From NCBI GenBank assembly GCA_020152595.1, contig JAIGNY010001844.1, positions 101,001-165,000 of the forward strand: 64,000 nt of DNA, in the 5' to 3' direction. This document shows, in pieces, positions 46,830-59,440 of the stretch. Under the pieces are notes generated by a model. The model searched no databases. It saw only the letters and a program-made list of their open reading frames with translations, and was not told the origin of the DNA. The stretch comes from Chiridota heheva (Eukaryota; Echinodermata; Holothuroidea; Apodida; Chiridotidae). Both the position numbers and the translations under genes were made by a program. Every line of letters starts with the position of its first letter. The first letter of the stretch is position 1.

Positions 46830-47640
46830 ACCCCTGCAAGGGGAGTTAAGGGTGGGTCATTGCAAAATAAAAGGTAACTCACATGTGCGTCATTTCACTT
46901 AAGATGTCAATCATAAATATGACTGTGGGGTGAGTAATTTTACCACAGATGTCGGTCATTTAAATGACACAAGTGGGTCAATTGCTAAATTTTGTTGTAT
47001 GTGATTTATGTACAATTTGTGAAGGCCAAAGATAATACCCATAAAGATTCTATTGCTGTTTTTAAGATTTTGAGAAAAATGTATCTCTGCCCAAACTAAT
47101 TTTACTTTTTATTCTGCATAATTCAATGCATGTGCCTGGTTTTTGGTGCGTCAATTTTAATGCGATGTCTGTCACTTTTGTGTCTGTAGTGTACATCAAT
47201 TATGCACTTGTCAATTGTGTGACTCACCACTACACCTCCAGACAAGGTGAGTCATTGCACCAAAGTGGGTGGACAACACATGTACATTGATGCACCCCTC
47301 AGTCACTTAGGTGACTGACAATTTTTGTGAAATGACTTACCCCAAATCAATCAAATTTGTACAAAGTCGATAGGTCTGAAGTAAATTGACCCGCCCCAGT
47401 GTCACTGTGGTGACTGACAATTTAGTACAATGATGCACATGTATGTGAGTCACTATTTTATATGTCAATGACTCACCTTTGACTGACATTGCCAGGGGGT
47501 AGTACGGGTGAGTCATTTAACTGACAAGTGCATTATACTGAAATGTGCATCACTTTTGTGATGCAGGTACAGTCATTTTGAGACAAGATGTTAGTCATTT
47601 GTATGACTAAACTGATTGTGCAGTTTAGTATAACAATCAA
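46830..47640. repeat. TGAC/GTCA-rich degenerate region
   Basis: By eye, roughly 30 occurrences of TGAC or GTCA in ~800 bp, against about six expected by chance. Many are in the form GTGACTGACAATTT, GTCATTT or TGACTCAC, often as inverted pairs such as AGTCACTTAGGTGACT at 47301. Confidence 0.6.
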
Positions 47641-47693
47641 ATTTGTTTATCAAAATATACCTAGTGTAAAAACTTGCATGACGCAGGTCGACT

Positions 47694-47832
47694 GCTTCAT
47701 AAACTGATTGTGCAGTTTAAAATAACAATTCGTTAAGTTTATTACGATAAATACCGACGATCGGACATTCTACGTTTTACTGGTACACCTGATGGGTAAT
47801 TAGGCATGGTTGACTGGTTGAAATTCGTGTCG
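47694..47832 (+). repeat. Dispersed repeat, copy 1
   Basis: Shares GATTGTGCAGTTTA, ATACCGACGATCG, TTTTACTGGTACACCTGATG and following sequence with the reverse complement of 57875-58013. A partial direct copy of its start is at 47617-47650. Confidence 0.75.
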
Positions 47833-50800
47833 CAATATGTTGACCAAAACTGTGCTGCCTTTTCTCATCGAAATTTTAACAAAGCGACCTCACACATCCT
47901 GAATCGATCGTCATATATTGCTTCAAGGGATTGAAGATTAAGTTGGAACATTGATTAGTAAATATTTGGTTTTCATTTTAGAAAAACTTGGAAATGTGTG
48001 CCTTAAGTGGTTGACATTTGGGCCTACCATTGCAATGCTACGTCAAACGTCAAACATTATGATAGTAAAAATCGCGAAACCGGGCATTGTAACCAGAAGT
48101 AGTTTCTGAAACATATTTTCCAAAAAAACTCAGAACTCCGTCAGAAAAATATTGAATTACCCCAGCCTACCGATATGTATAAGCACTCATAATTTCTAGA
48201 TAAATACCTTACACCTCCAATTGCCAAAAAATGTCCCATATACGGATGCAAACATCGGAAACAGTCTTTCTCTCTTGCCATCGTCGCAAAAACAAAAACG
48301 CAAATATGCTTACCTTGAATGTGCGTAGGCTAATTGTCATATAAATGTTTTTCTAAACAATGAAAAACTGAAAGTAAGATTTTCTAGAGCAAAAGTTTGC
48401 AATAATTAAACATGTTTTTAAGATTTTACTATTTTAGAGGGCTCAACAAAATGTTAGAAATAGTTCGATGATAAGATTACTAAAGGTAGGCTTATTTGCA
48501 GCCTGTATTTTTTTCAATTTAAAAGATGCAGCTGGCCTAGCTGAACAGTCGTTTTGTTCGATGCAATTCAAAATACATGTCGGTGACGTACTGTAACCAG
48601 TGTTATGATGTGAATGAGACGACATTTATTTGAAGATTTTAGGTGCTTAAAATTATCGGCAGACCAGGGTATTTTTGAAAGTAGAAAATTTTGTATTTTG
48701 TATTTTTTCCAGCACATATTCAGCTTTCGGTGGGCAAATGGTAATTATCGGGAAAAGGTGGGAGTCAGATTTCACCTTCCCAGTTGGAAATTTTGATGAA
48801 ATTCTCGGAAATTTGGCCAATTTATTGAAAATCGAAGAAAATTGCCCACAAATCGAAGAAATTTATCCAAAAATAAATGAAAATTCAGAAAAGTTTCCAA
48901 AAATTAAAGACAATGAAGGTTTCTCGCTAGATAACAAAGTCAAAACCAAATTTGGTGAGTGATACTTAACCTTATTTATTTCCCCAATATACATATACTG
49001 TAGCATATACTGACATATCCCGCTAATTACATTTTAAAAACATAGATTCGCCAGGGGGAACTACCTTGTCCGCGACCAGGATTCTGATGGTTGGAATTGC
49101 GACTAAAATTTTAATCGATCACAAATAAATTGTTAGATTCTCGCCATCTTCATATATCTGTATGAACTTAGGTACAATAGCCCTCTTTTCAAGTTTTTCC
49201 ATACGTCGCTTCTAGTAGTTATACACATCCCTCAGTACGGGTTGGCATTGGGATTGCCGTACGAGGATTGTACAATTCCATGTTGTTGTTTTTTAATTCA
49301 CACGTTGTAGAAAATTTATGATTGAAAAATAACTTACTTTTTGGATATTCTTATATCAATTAGTCTAAATAATACATTTTTACAACAAAAAAACTTTTCC
49401 TAAATCTTTACGATGGCGACGAGGACGACGAGTGAACACACAATTACAATGACGGGGTCGTCGCCTGCGTATTCGGTTACGATAGTAACAATGCTATCAC
49501 GAAACGCTTAATACGACCCGGACGAGAATACAGATACGACGTACGGACAGACATAACATTGACAACCAAGTCAATGTCCACGGCCTTTGATAACCAGTTG
49601 TAGTGCACTGGTGAACTCCTAAATCTTTACCCATTTAGCACCATTTTATTTTAGCATTCATGTTTTGGTCGCCATTTTCTTAATCACCGCACGTTTGAGA
49701 TTAATTATTCAACGTCCGCAATTAAGTTTTAGGATGCTCCACTGAACTCAGTGCAGGTTGATTTTTTGCTGCCAACATTTTTATTTTGTTCATATAACTT
49801 CATTAAATAGTTTTGGTAAAAACAGTGTGCGAAAAGAAATAAATAAAACACCAAGAAATGTTTAGATTAAATAATTGTACTTTATAAGTATTATTTTAAT
49901 TATTTTTATAAATAATTATGAGTGGTCGCGTATGAAATTCAGTTAATGTGGCTCAAGTGGAAATGACGTCACCATCAACTAATGAGATTTCAGTATTAGG
50001 TTGACCAGTTTAAAGGATCAAAATTTGACTAGAAAACGGATCAGATATTTTCAGGGCAGTTTCCATTTGAACAAAATGGTTGAAATTCCACCCCCGAACG
50101 ACTGGTCAGAATAAACCGTTTCGGTTCAAATAAAAACAAACCGGGTAGCTAGTCAAATTTTTGACCCGGGCTTTTTTAGAGTGTAGGTTTCACGGTTTCA
50201 ATATAGCAGGTTTAGAACTCCTGATGGGCGTAACAAGGTAAGATTTTTAGTTAGAGAAACCTTTATCAATATTTAACTGAGACATATGCTAGTTAGAATT
50301 CATAGGTTTGAGGTAATGTTTGATATATTTTTTTTCGTTGAGTGAAAGATATCATTTCTTTCTTTTTTGCTTTATTAGAAGATCACAAAACATCCCTTAA
50401 CATGGTACTTAGCCAATGATCAAAATCCACATTTATCAGGTAGCAAGTGCCGGTCTGCCACTAGAAACAAGATTTAAGACACTTCAAATGACACAACACT
50501 GCAACAAGCTGACAAGAAGGCAAAACATTTCTCAAAATTATGCTTTTGTAAATAATTTTATTTGTAAAAAAGGGGATAGTGTGCAGTAAGCTTATGAAAA
50601 AAACATCAACGGGTATTCCTAGTTTTATCATATTATATGATAGAGGACTATTAAAAAGAGAAATAAGTAAAAAAATCAGGTTGATATACTATTCGATTTA
50701 AGAATTGTTACATTTTATTATATCACCAGTGTTTTGTAAAGTGGCCACTTCAGTATTCAGTGTGATATCGTACTTTCAAACAGCCGGAACCAAAACATTT

Positions 50801-51416
50801 TGTAATGTATTTCTATAAAAAGAAAAACGTTTTTGGGCAAAGCATGTTCTTGTTAAATGTATGTTATACCCCATCTCAACGATTAAGCAAAGTATGTTTG
50901 CAATAATTTAGAACGAGGCAATTTATTTTCAAAAAAATACTTAAAAGCAATCTTGGATATGAAAGTATGACATCACACTATCTGACTATACGGCTGCAAG
51001 TTCACTTTTTAACACACTGGTGAAATGTTTGAAATATGATAACGTTATACAACAGAGTGACGGAATAAGATATGGATTTTACACAAATTTGTTTCTTTAA
51101 TGGCCCTCTATAATGTATATGATAATGAAAATACAATTTCACATAATTATTCCTTTAAATTAGGGAAAATACTTATTCTTGAGAATTATGTGGGTTTTTT
51201 AATGATATGTATTTGCTGGTTTCCCTCTGTAACCTCGTAACAAGAAAAAAGATGATAAAGGATGAAAATTTCAACTTCGACAATTTTCTGTTGCGTATTT
51301 TATGAAAACAAATAACTTTTATTAGAGGTGTTTTGTTAGGCGGCTATTCTGTCGAGCATACATGACAAAGATGTGTGAGTAATTAGAAAGAACAGAAACG
51401 AACTGCTGAATTATTT
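47833..51416. other. Intergenic, no gene supported
   Basis: AT-rich. The ORF at 48675-48962 is a translation of the degraded GGAAATTTT-type repeat. A TGACGTCA occurs near 49962. Confidence 0.5.
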
Positions 51417-53719
51417 GTGTATTGGGTTGTTGATGAGATTACATTCTTAAACAACCCAATTCTTATCAAATTATATTCTTATTATGCTTTCTTTCCTTTT
51501 AAGATCAATCTCGTCAATTTGAGCTATGGAGACTGGACACAGGTGCAGGAACGTCTTGCCATTGTGAGTTTGAAGGACTGGCGGAAGATTGATTGCCACT
51601 TTTGCAAAGAATGGGATCTTCAACGAAATCTAAATAAAGACGTGCTATCCCTTGAAACCAAAATTGAGAAGTGATTATCTGCTAATATAATTCTCCAACC
51701 AATAGAATGTAAGCTTTTAAAAGCTTTCTTGAAGTTTTCGAATTTTAAGCGAATCGGGTTATCACAAAACGCAAAGAAAGCCCGTGACATTTTAAAAGAA
51801 GTTGTATAGGAAGTTGCAGGGCTCAAGATACAAGAGGCACAGTTAGGGTATTTTTTGGTAATTTATGCATGCAGGATGTGGATTTACTCAAAGGAAGAGC
51901 AAATGAAGATTCAAAAGAAACTTTTTGGCACTTTGTCTAACATGACAGAGCGGTCATGGGCTTATGTTTACGCTACACGTGCCTTTGCATTGACAAGGAT
52001 TGGTCTTGAGAGATACGATGATGCCATGTCCTACTACAAGAGTGCATTACAAGTAAATGAAAAACACAAACTGGTTAATCGGTCTTTCTGAGGTCGTTGG
52101 ACGGCGTGTTCGCTTAAGGGCAGGTGCAATTTTGCGGGATAATGAATATAAGGACAACCCAATGGTACTTAAAGCATTACGCCTTGAGCCAAGCAACAAA
52201 CTAGTACAAACATTTATAGGTCATAATGCACATTACATGGGCGATCATAACCAAGCAGATACAGGTTTTACTTCTATATTGTCTACCAACCTTCATGAAG
52301 TTATGGCTATTGTATATTGTGCAAGATTCGATAGAAAAACTTGTAGACCAAAGCGCGCCAAGGAAATTCTAAATCTTATTCCCGACGACAGAAAAACTGC
52401 TGAGGTATATGTACAGCTCGGTTGCATTACCCAATGGCAATTCAACAAAGAGGCATGAATGACCAAACCGTTTGTCTTGGTTGAAAATCTGAGGAAGCTA
52501 TTGCAGGAATCTGTTTGTTTCTACAGGGAAGCTGTCAAAATTAATGAACATTATATCGCTTCACAAATTAACTATGCAAAGATAAAGGCTATACTAGGAG
52601 AAGTAGAAGAATCACAGACACATTTTGAAGCTATGAAGAAAGAATATAGAGATTTCCCAGTTGACCTCTATGATACATCATCAGCTTTGCTGAAACTTCG
52701 ATTTTATAAGTCATTCCCACTAAGTATTTCATCAAAGCTATGAGTGAATTGATCGACGTCTGCTTAGGGATTGAAAATGCAAACCAAAGAACAGATATCG
52801 ACTCATCAAAATATCAGTCAAAGTATTACAAAATGATAGGAAAGGCTTTAATTCACATGGAACAGTTGTGCGCACAGTCAAGATACAATTTGTATGCCGT
52901 ATCTTTTTTAGCACGGATGTACTTCAAAGTAGAACTATACGAACAATGTTACTTTATATACAAAGAACTGGTATAATTCTTAGGTGATTCAGTTCAATCT
53001 AATGCTGAAAGTGAGGATGAAGAAATTTGTAGAGAGGAGGCTCTGTGGAATTTTGGTTGGTGCTGCGTAAAGTTATGTAGATTTGATGAAGCTGCAGGAA
53101 ATTATTGCTTCATTTGATGGAGACATTTGGAAAGATATCTCTGAGATTAGAGCGGAGTTTTTTCTCTTAAAAGCTGAATTTCTAGCAAGCATAGAAGAAG
53201 AAACAGTGTCAGATGAGCTGGACCTATTGCAAAAAGCTGCATCATTAGGAAGCTTGAATAGTTGTTACTTAAAGGTTATCTAAAAACACAAAAGTCACCA
53301 ATCAAGTGATCTAAACTCTTGTTCTTATACGAGATTGATGCAAAGTGGAGACCTTGTTTCATGCAGAATACGATTTCTTTGAACTCAAGCAACATAAGGA
53401 AAATAAGGAACCTAAGGAAAATAAGAAACATAAGGACAATTTTGACCAAAGTGACAATCTTTGTGCTAAACGTAGCCACGTGGAGGGATTGGTTGTACAA
53501 ATTCTCAAGTCCTCTGAATATTTAGAGAAACTAATGTTGTTTTACTTTGACTTTAAAATGTTACAGGACAAAAAATTCATAAATGTTACAGATGCTTCTG
53601 CTTTAATACCTTTGGACAAAGAGGTGAAAACTGCGTGTATCAACGTCTTGGAGGAGGCAGGAAAAGCTTTGGACAAGGCAGTTTGCCGCCTGCAGGTTTG
53701 TACTTCTCACACTAACTAA
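51417..53719 (+). pseudogene. TPR-repeat protein pseudogene, IFIT-like, intronless
   Basis: One continuous ~770-codon coding trace without introns. It keeps frame from 51417 to ~52065 with in-frame TGA (51672) and TAG (51808-51810). A shift follows near 52070, then TGA at 52456, shifts near 52735 and 53090, TAA at 52974 and a last segment 53345-53719. TPR-like helices: SWAYVYATRAFALTRIGLER, YDDAMSYYKSALQVNEKH, KALRLEPSNKLVQTFIGH, EILNLIPDDRKTAEVYVQLG, YREAVKINEHYIASQINYAK, and a fading C-terminal part. The N-terminal CHFCKEWDLQRN recalls the HFTW-type start of IFIT (interferon-induced TPR) proteins. IFIT-like is a family-level inference; a generic TPR protein is the alternative. Confidence 0.6.
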
Positions 53720-56700
53720 AAATGAAAGCATTTTAAATGTTTTACTGGAACGTATTAGAAGATAATTGATGATAGCTGATATTGTAGCAGATCAACTGGG
53801 ATTTTACGCAGTATTGTATAGTTAATTGTAATTGTAAATAGCTCAACGACTGCATGGACAAACATTGAATTATAATAACGTACAGAAAAGAAAAAAAACA
53901 ATAAAACGGGATAAATTTCAAACTTCTAATACCTTAACCCAATCGTCGCACTGTGATGTCCATAAGCTTAACAAATGGATAGCTTGCATATCGTCATAGC
54001 TGTGACACAGGTGAATGTCGCAGTTTAATTCACTTAGCAATTTTCCTAGCGGCATGATAAATATCACATTTTAAATGTTGAACAGAATATCTAATGTAAA
54101 CAAAAAAAATCTTGATGAAAATGATGAAGTAAAAAAACGTATAGCAAGGATGGATAATGTTGACAATATGTTAACGAATGTCCCATCAAAACTATAATTC
54201 TATCACTTCATGAAGTTTGTAGATTCACCCAAGGATTAAGAAACAAAGGGGAAAAACGAAACATTATCTCTATTCATTCTTTTTTCAAAGATTAAGAAAC
54301 ATAGGGGAAACGAAACATTATCTCTAATCATTCTGTTTTTCAAAGAGGAAGATATGTGGTCCAATGCAGGGACACAATGTAACCAGTTATCCGATTATCT
54401 ATAATTGGTAAAAAGATGGGAAAACACACAGAGGAAAAGTAGATCAGCAATCAGCTAAAAATAGGCTACGTAGTATGATTAAGAAGATCATATTTCCGAA
54501 ACAAACCGTTGATGCAAATCTTTTTTATGCATTTCGTAGGGTAATGTGTGTTTCACTACGAAAAGAGCATAACTCTACTTAATCATTTTACTTTTACGTG
54601 AACGCTTTAAAAGTATGTTCTTTTTGACACGTCACAAGATTCTACATTCACTAAGAAGAATGTGCCAGTCAGTCGTTCAGAACAACAGTAACTTTTCATT
54701 TTGTGTTAAGTAACTGTGAACTGAGACCTTTAAAATACATTTGAAAACCATCTGATATAACAAGAATTACGTTTATTATATGGTGGGTAATGCTAAAAGT
54801 ATTTTGTGCCATATTCAAAGCAAAAAAGGAAAAGGGCAAAATTCATATTGACCCTAGAATACCGGATTTAAGCACCGTCATGACTCTAATGTTTGGGTTC
54901 GAAATTGTATTTTCTATTCTTCAATATGCATGCAAATTGCTAGGGCTTACTAATATGTGTACAACAACTTTATTTCTCGCTATTGTTTTCACATGGTTAT
55001 AAGAGACGAACCCATAGATAACCTTTGCCCTGAATTCCTTCTTAGCGGCAACCAATGTATGATCGACGAAATCTGTGGATTTTGGCAATGACCAAGTGTG
55101 TAAATGAGAAAAGCACACAGTGATAGATCTGCAGGAAGATGTGAGCCTCCCATCAGAACACGGAACCGTTAAATTTGGGGCAATTGAACTCGCTGAGAAC
55201 TCCTTTGACGAAACACAGTCGTTGAGTTGGAGAGGGTCCTTGATGTGTACGAAGCACCATAGTCTTAAAGGTCCTCGTTCGTTTGCTTTTAATAAGTTAA
55301 AAAATAATGAAATATTAAAGAGATGTGATTACAATTTTATGTTGATCGTTATAACTTGGCGAGGGTCTCTGCTTTTTTAGACTATCGGCATTGCAAAAGG
55401 TACCTGCTAAAATATAGCCCCATAAATATTTAACACATTAAACTCCGGTACACCATTCTCCATCTCGGTGTAATGCCATCTCCAAGGTTCCCGGGATATA
55501 TCATTTCTTAGGCAGTTTCTCCAAACAGACTCGACTAATAATGTCTTAAGCTTTTCATTCCTTCCCCACAGCACCAACAATTGAAATGGAACAATCTGAC
55601 CACTGCAAACACCTTCCACCATTGGGACTGTGTCACTCGGTCACTAATCTTCAATTCTAATTTAAAATCAACTCTAACAAGCATTTGGGTGCCCAATTCT
55701 AGAAAGGCTAGGAAGAAATTTCCCCAAACGCTGAAAAATAAAGGATATTCGGCCAAAATCAGTGAATATAATGGAGCCAAAATCTGTGAAAAGAGTCACA
55801 AAAGCATGAGAAACAAAGAAAGAAGGATTCTACTAATTCTGCTGGTAGTTTGCCATTAATGTTCGTGCCAAAGTTGAATAAAGTTTGTTGTCCATATTCG
55901 ACCTAAAATTAATTCTCTGTTTAATTGAGTGGTTTTGTGTAGATAAGGGAGGAAGCTGGGGTGGTGGGTAGAGTAAATGGGCAAAGGCTGTACCGCGCGC
56001 GCAGAGCGTGCTTCAATACACGTATTTCACACAGGAGTCCAGAGGTGAAACCACACAAACTCTGAAGATTTTTAGTGGGAACGTGCTCCCTCCTTCCCCC
56101 TTAGTGACAACAATTACAAGTTCATGGAATCTGTAAGTTGATATTTTGTACTCATCCGATACTTTATATCGTTCATCGCTCAAAATATTGAACTGGCTTC
56201 GAAGTGTCAAAAGGAGCTACTTTTGTCAATACGATTTTTAATTTGTATTTTCTATGGAACTACATGGAAACAAAATTTAAAGAAAAAAAACTCATTTGTG
56301 GAAGTCTATAACTCTTTGTGAGCGATTGTTTGGTCGAGAGGTGCGCCCTTTTCATTCTAGAAAAGAATATTGTAACTTTATTCGGCCATTACTCGTAACA
56401 CTGTAGAAACCAAATGATATTTCCGAACAATTATCTCAACGTTTCAGCCTATGATCAGATGATTGACTCTAAATATTGGTACAATTATTTGTTTTCATTT
56501 CTCATTTGCTTTACTTGGCTTTGTATGTGTTCAACTCCTTACTCAATGCTCAACTAAATTCATCTCCTGAAACAGAAAGAGAATAAATCGGAGAAACTGA
56601 TGTTCAAAGTTCACGAATTTGTAAGAAATGCAAAACAAATGTTCCATTACACGGATGGTACTGTCGGGAGGTGTTTCTCTTACATTTAGAAAAATTACAA

Positions 56701-57874
56701 AAAATGTAATTCATGTGACAGATGGGATTTAGGTTGATCTTACAGTTGTAGGTTGAGAACGGATCAAATTCGATTGCAAATCCAAAACCAATGGTTCCTT
56801 TTTTCATTGTATATCAAGGTACATGGACGTGTACCAATTTCTATATTAATGACATTAGTATTAATATCTGAGCAGATCAGTTTGGATTTGAAAAGAGCAC
56901 TTTTTGTTTCTGATTATGGCTGATCAAAGTTTGATCTTTTTTTTTCTTCATGCGAAATTTGGGATGTATGATGACATCTTTATGTAATTCTAAAATATTA
57001 TTTCCTAAATCTTAGCTACCAGGCTGCAAATAATGGGAAAGTTTATTCCGACTAGAATTTAATGCAGGTGTTGGGGGTATGCCAAAGACTGAAAACGTTT
57101 GGTCAGAATATGTTGCACCACATATATTATAGCCATTTTAAAGATAAGGGATTATACATGGTTGGCATATATCATTTGAACATTAAAGTTTATTTCGCAA
57201 TTGGCTGATGTAATTCATGTAGAATGGGACTGCAGCATTTTTAGAGCCATGTCGAGGCTATTATCTGAAAATCAAGACTTGAAATCCACATAAAATATTT
57301 TCGTAATCATGGACCTTTTGAAACTTATACTGTTATATCGGAATATTTTCTTGAAATAGTATAGACAATTATCCTCGTGACTTCATTTTTATTCCTTTGT
57401 ATTAATTTGGTAACAAAAGTCCCTGCAAGGGCGACGTAAAGAAAGGTTTCCTGTCTATTTAATTAAGGATGGGACGAAATATAAGGTCTTCCGGAAATCC
57501 CTGTAGGTATGAGAAAGAACGTGATGCCATTATTCAAATTTTGTGTTGATTAGTCCTCCAAATACAAGTACTGAAGGACAACTCCATGCAACCCTTCACC
57601 CACTCATTATGTGAGCTCCATATCAGCTTATGTTATTCGGTGTTGCCCAACTTGCCCAACGGAAACCATCTTTTCTTCTTCATAAAGTAGGATGGTAGGT
57701 CTAAATTAAAACCACGCAAGGAAAACAATTGTTTTTAACATGTTCTTAAATTCTCTTGTATCAATGTATGGTGATCAATTCGAGATGTGGTACCGGTATC
57801 CATTTATTGAATTATCAGTAAAATATATCACATTTTTGAATTGCTTTCGCCAATTCGAACGTTCTGCGACTGAC
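53720..57874. other. Intergenic, no gene supported
   Basis: AT-rich. A short duplicated stretch near 54225-54340 repeats AAGATTAAGAAAC, GGGGAAA and CGAAACATTATCTCTA twice. ORFs at 54790, 55120, 55535 (-) and 55581 show no domain. Confidence 0.5.
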
Positions 57875-58013
57875 CAGAATTCCAACCACCATGTGTAAAA
57901 TGTCTAGTTACCCAGCAGGTGTACCAGTAAAATGTAATATATACGATCGTCGGTATTGGTCGAAATAAACTTCAATAAATTGTTATTCTAAAATGCACAA
58001 TCAACTTATGACG
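57875..58013 (-). repeat. Dispersed repeat, copy 2 (inverted relative to copy 1)
   Basis: Reverse complement matches 47694-47832 closely over ~130 bp, including ATACCGACGATCG and TTTTACTGGTACACCTG. Confidence 0.75.
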
Positions 58014-58280
58014 AATTAAAAATTGGTAACAATTATAATTTTTTCAAACATCATGGGTAACATCATTCACTATACTAGTAACTTCATTCACACATCTTTC
58101 GCAGGATCATATTAGAACATCTTTTTACATTCTGTTCGATGTTCAGATGTCAGTTTGTACTTTAATTTGATTGGTCAAAAAGCGTCAGTTCATCGTGAAT
58201 AATCCGTGACATCAAATGACAATGGGTGTGCATTTGATTGTATATTAAATGAGTTAAATGGAAGTTAAAGTTAACCTGTA

Positions 58281-58550
<270 letters not shown>

Positions 58551-58794
58551 AAAATACAGTTTGTAACTCAATACAATCTATGCTTTGAAGTATTGTTATT
58601 TTTTATAGTTAAGCCTCTGAAGTACAATTGTTTTAAATATGTAAAATTTCATTGGAACTGACACAATATCTGCCTCTTTTTAAAACATTTTTTGATAATA
58701 CACAAAAAATATTTTAAGCCCATGGAAGTATAGCATGAATCCCTTTCAGCTCTATTTGTACTTTGCCCGTATACCGCGTTGAATCACAAACAGA

Positions 58795-59440
58795 AGAGAT
58801 CACCCTCAAGAGATCACCCTCAAGAGATCACCCTCAAGAGATCACCCTCAAGAGATCACCCTCAAGAGATCACCCTCACGAGATCACCCTCACGAGATCA
58901 CCCTCAAGAGTCACCCTCAAGAGATTACCCTCAAAAGATCACCCTAAAGAGATCACCCTCAAGAGATCACCCTCAAAAGATCACCCTCACGAGATCACCC
59001 TCGAGAGATCACCCTCGAGAAATCACCCTCGAGAAATCACCCTCGAGAGATCACCCTCGAGAGATCACCCTCAAGAGATCATCCACGAGAGATCACCCTC
59101 GAGAGATCACCCTCGAGAGATCACCCTCGAGAGATCACCCTCAAAAGATCACCCTCAAGAGATCACCCTTAAGAGATCACCCTCAAGAGATCACCCTCAA
59201 GAGATCATCCTCAAGAGATCACCCTCAAGAGATCACCCTCAAGAGATCACCCTCAAGAGATCACCCTCAAGAGATCACCCTCAAAAGATCACCCTCAAGA
59301 GATCACCCTCGAAAAATCACCCTCGAGAGATCACCCTCGAGAGATCACCCTCGAGAGATCACCCTCAAGAGATCACCCTCAAGAGATCACCCTCAAGAGA
59401 TCACCGTCAAGAGATCACCCTCAAGACCCAGCTACATTCA
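58795..59440. repeat. 14-bp minisatellite
   Basis: About 45 copies of AGATCACCCTCAAG with variants CACG, CGAG and CAAA in blocks. One 13-bp unit occurs near 58910. Three units make 14 codons, so two long + strand ORFs are by-products. Confidence 0.95.

Noticed and set aside
48675-48962. 95-codon ORF with a Glu/Asn-rich C-terminus
   Set aside because: Lies in the degraded GGAAATTTT-type dispersed repeat also seen at 39.7-41.3 kb.
53319-53525. ORF rich in RKIRNIRTI
   Set aside because: Out-of-frame shadow of the TPR pseudogene's last segment (53345-53719).
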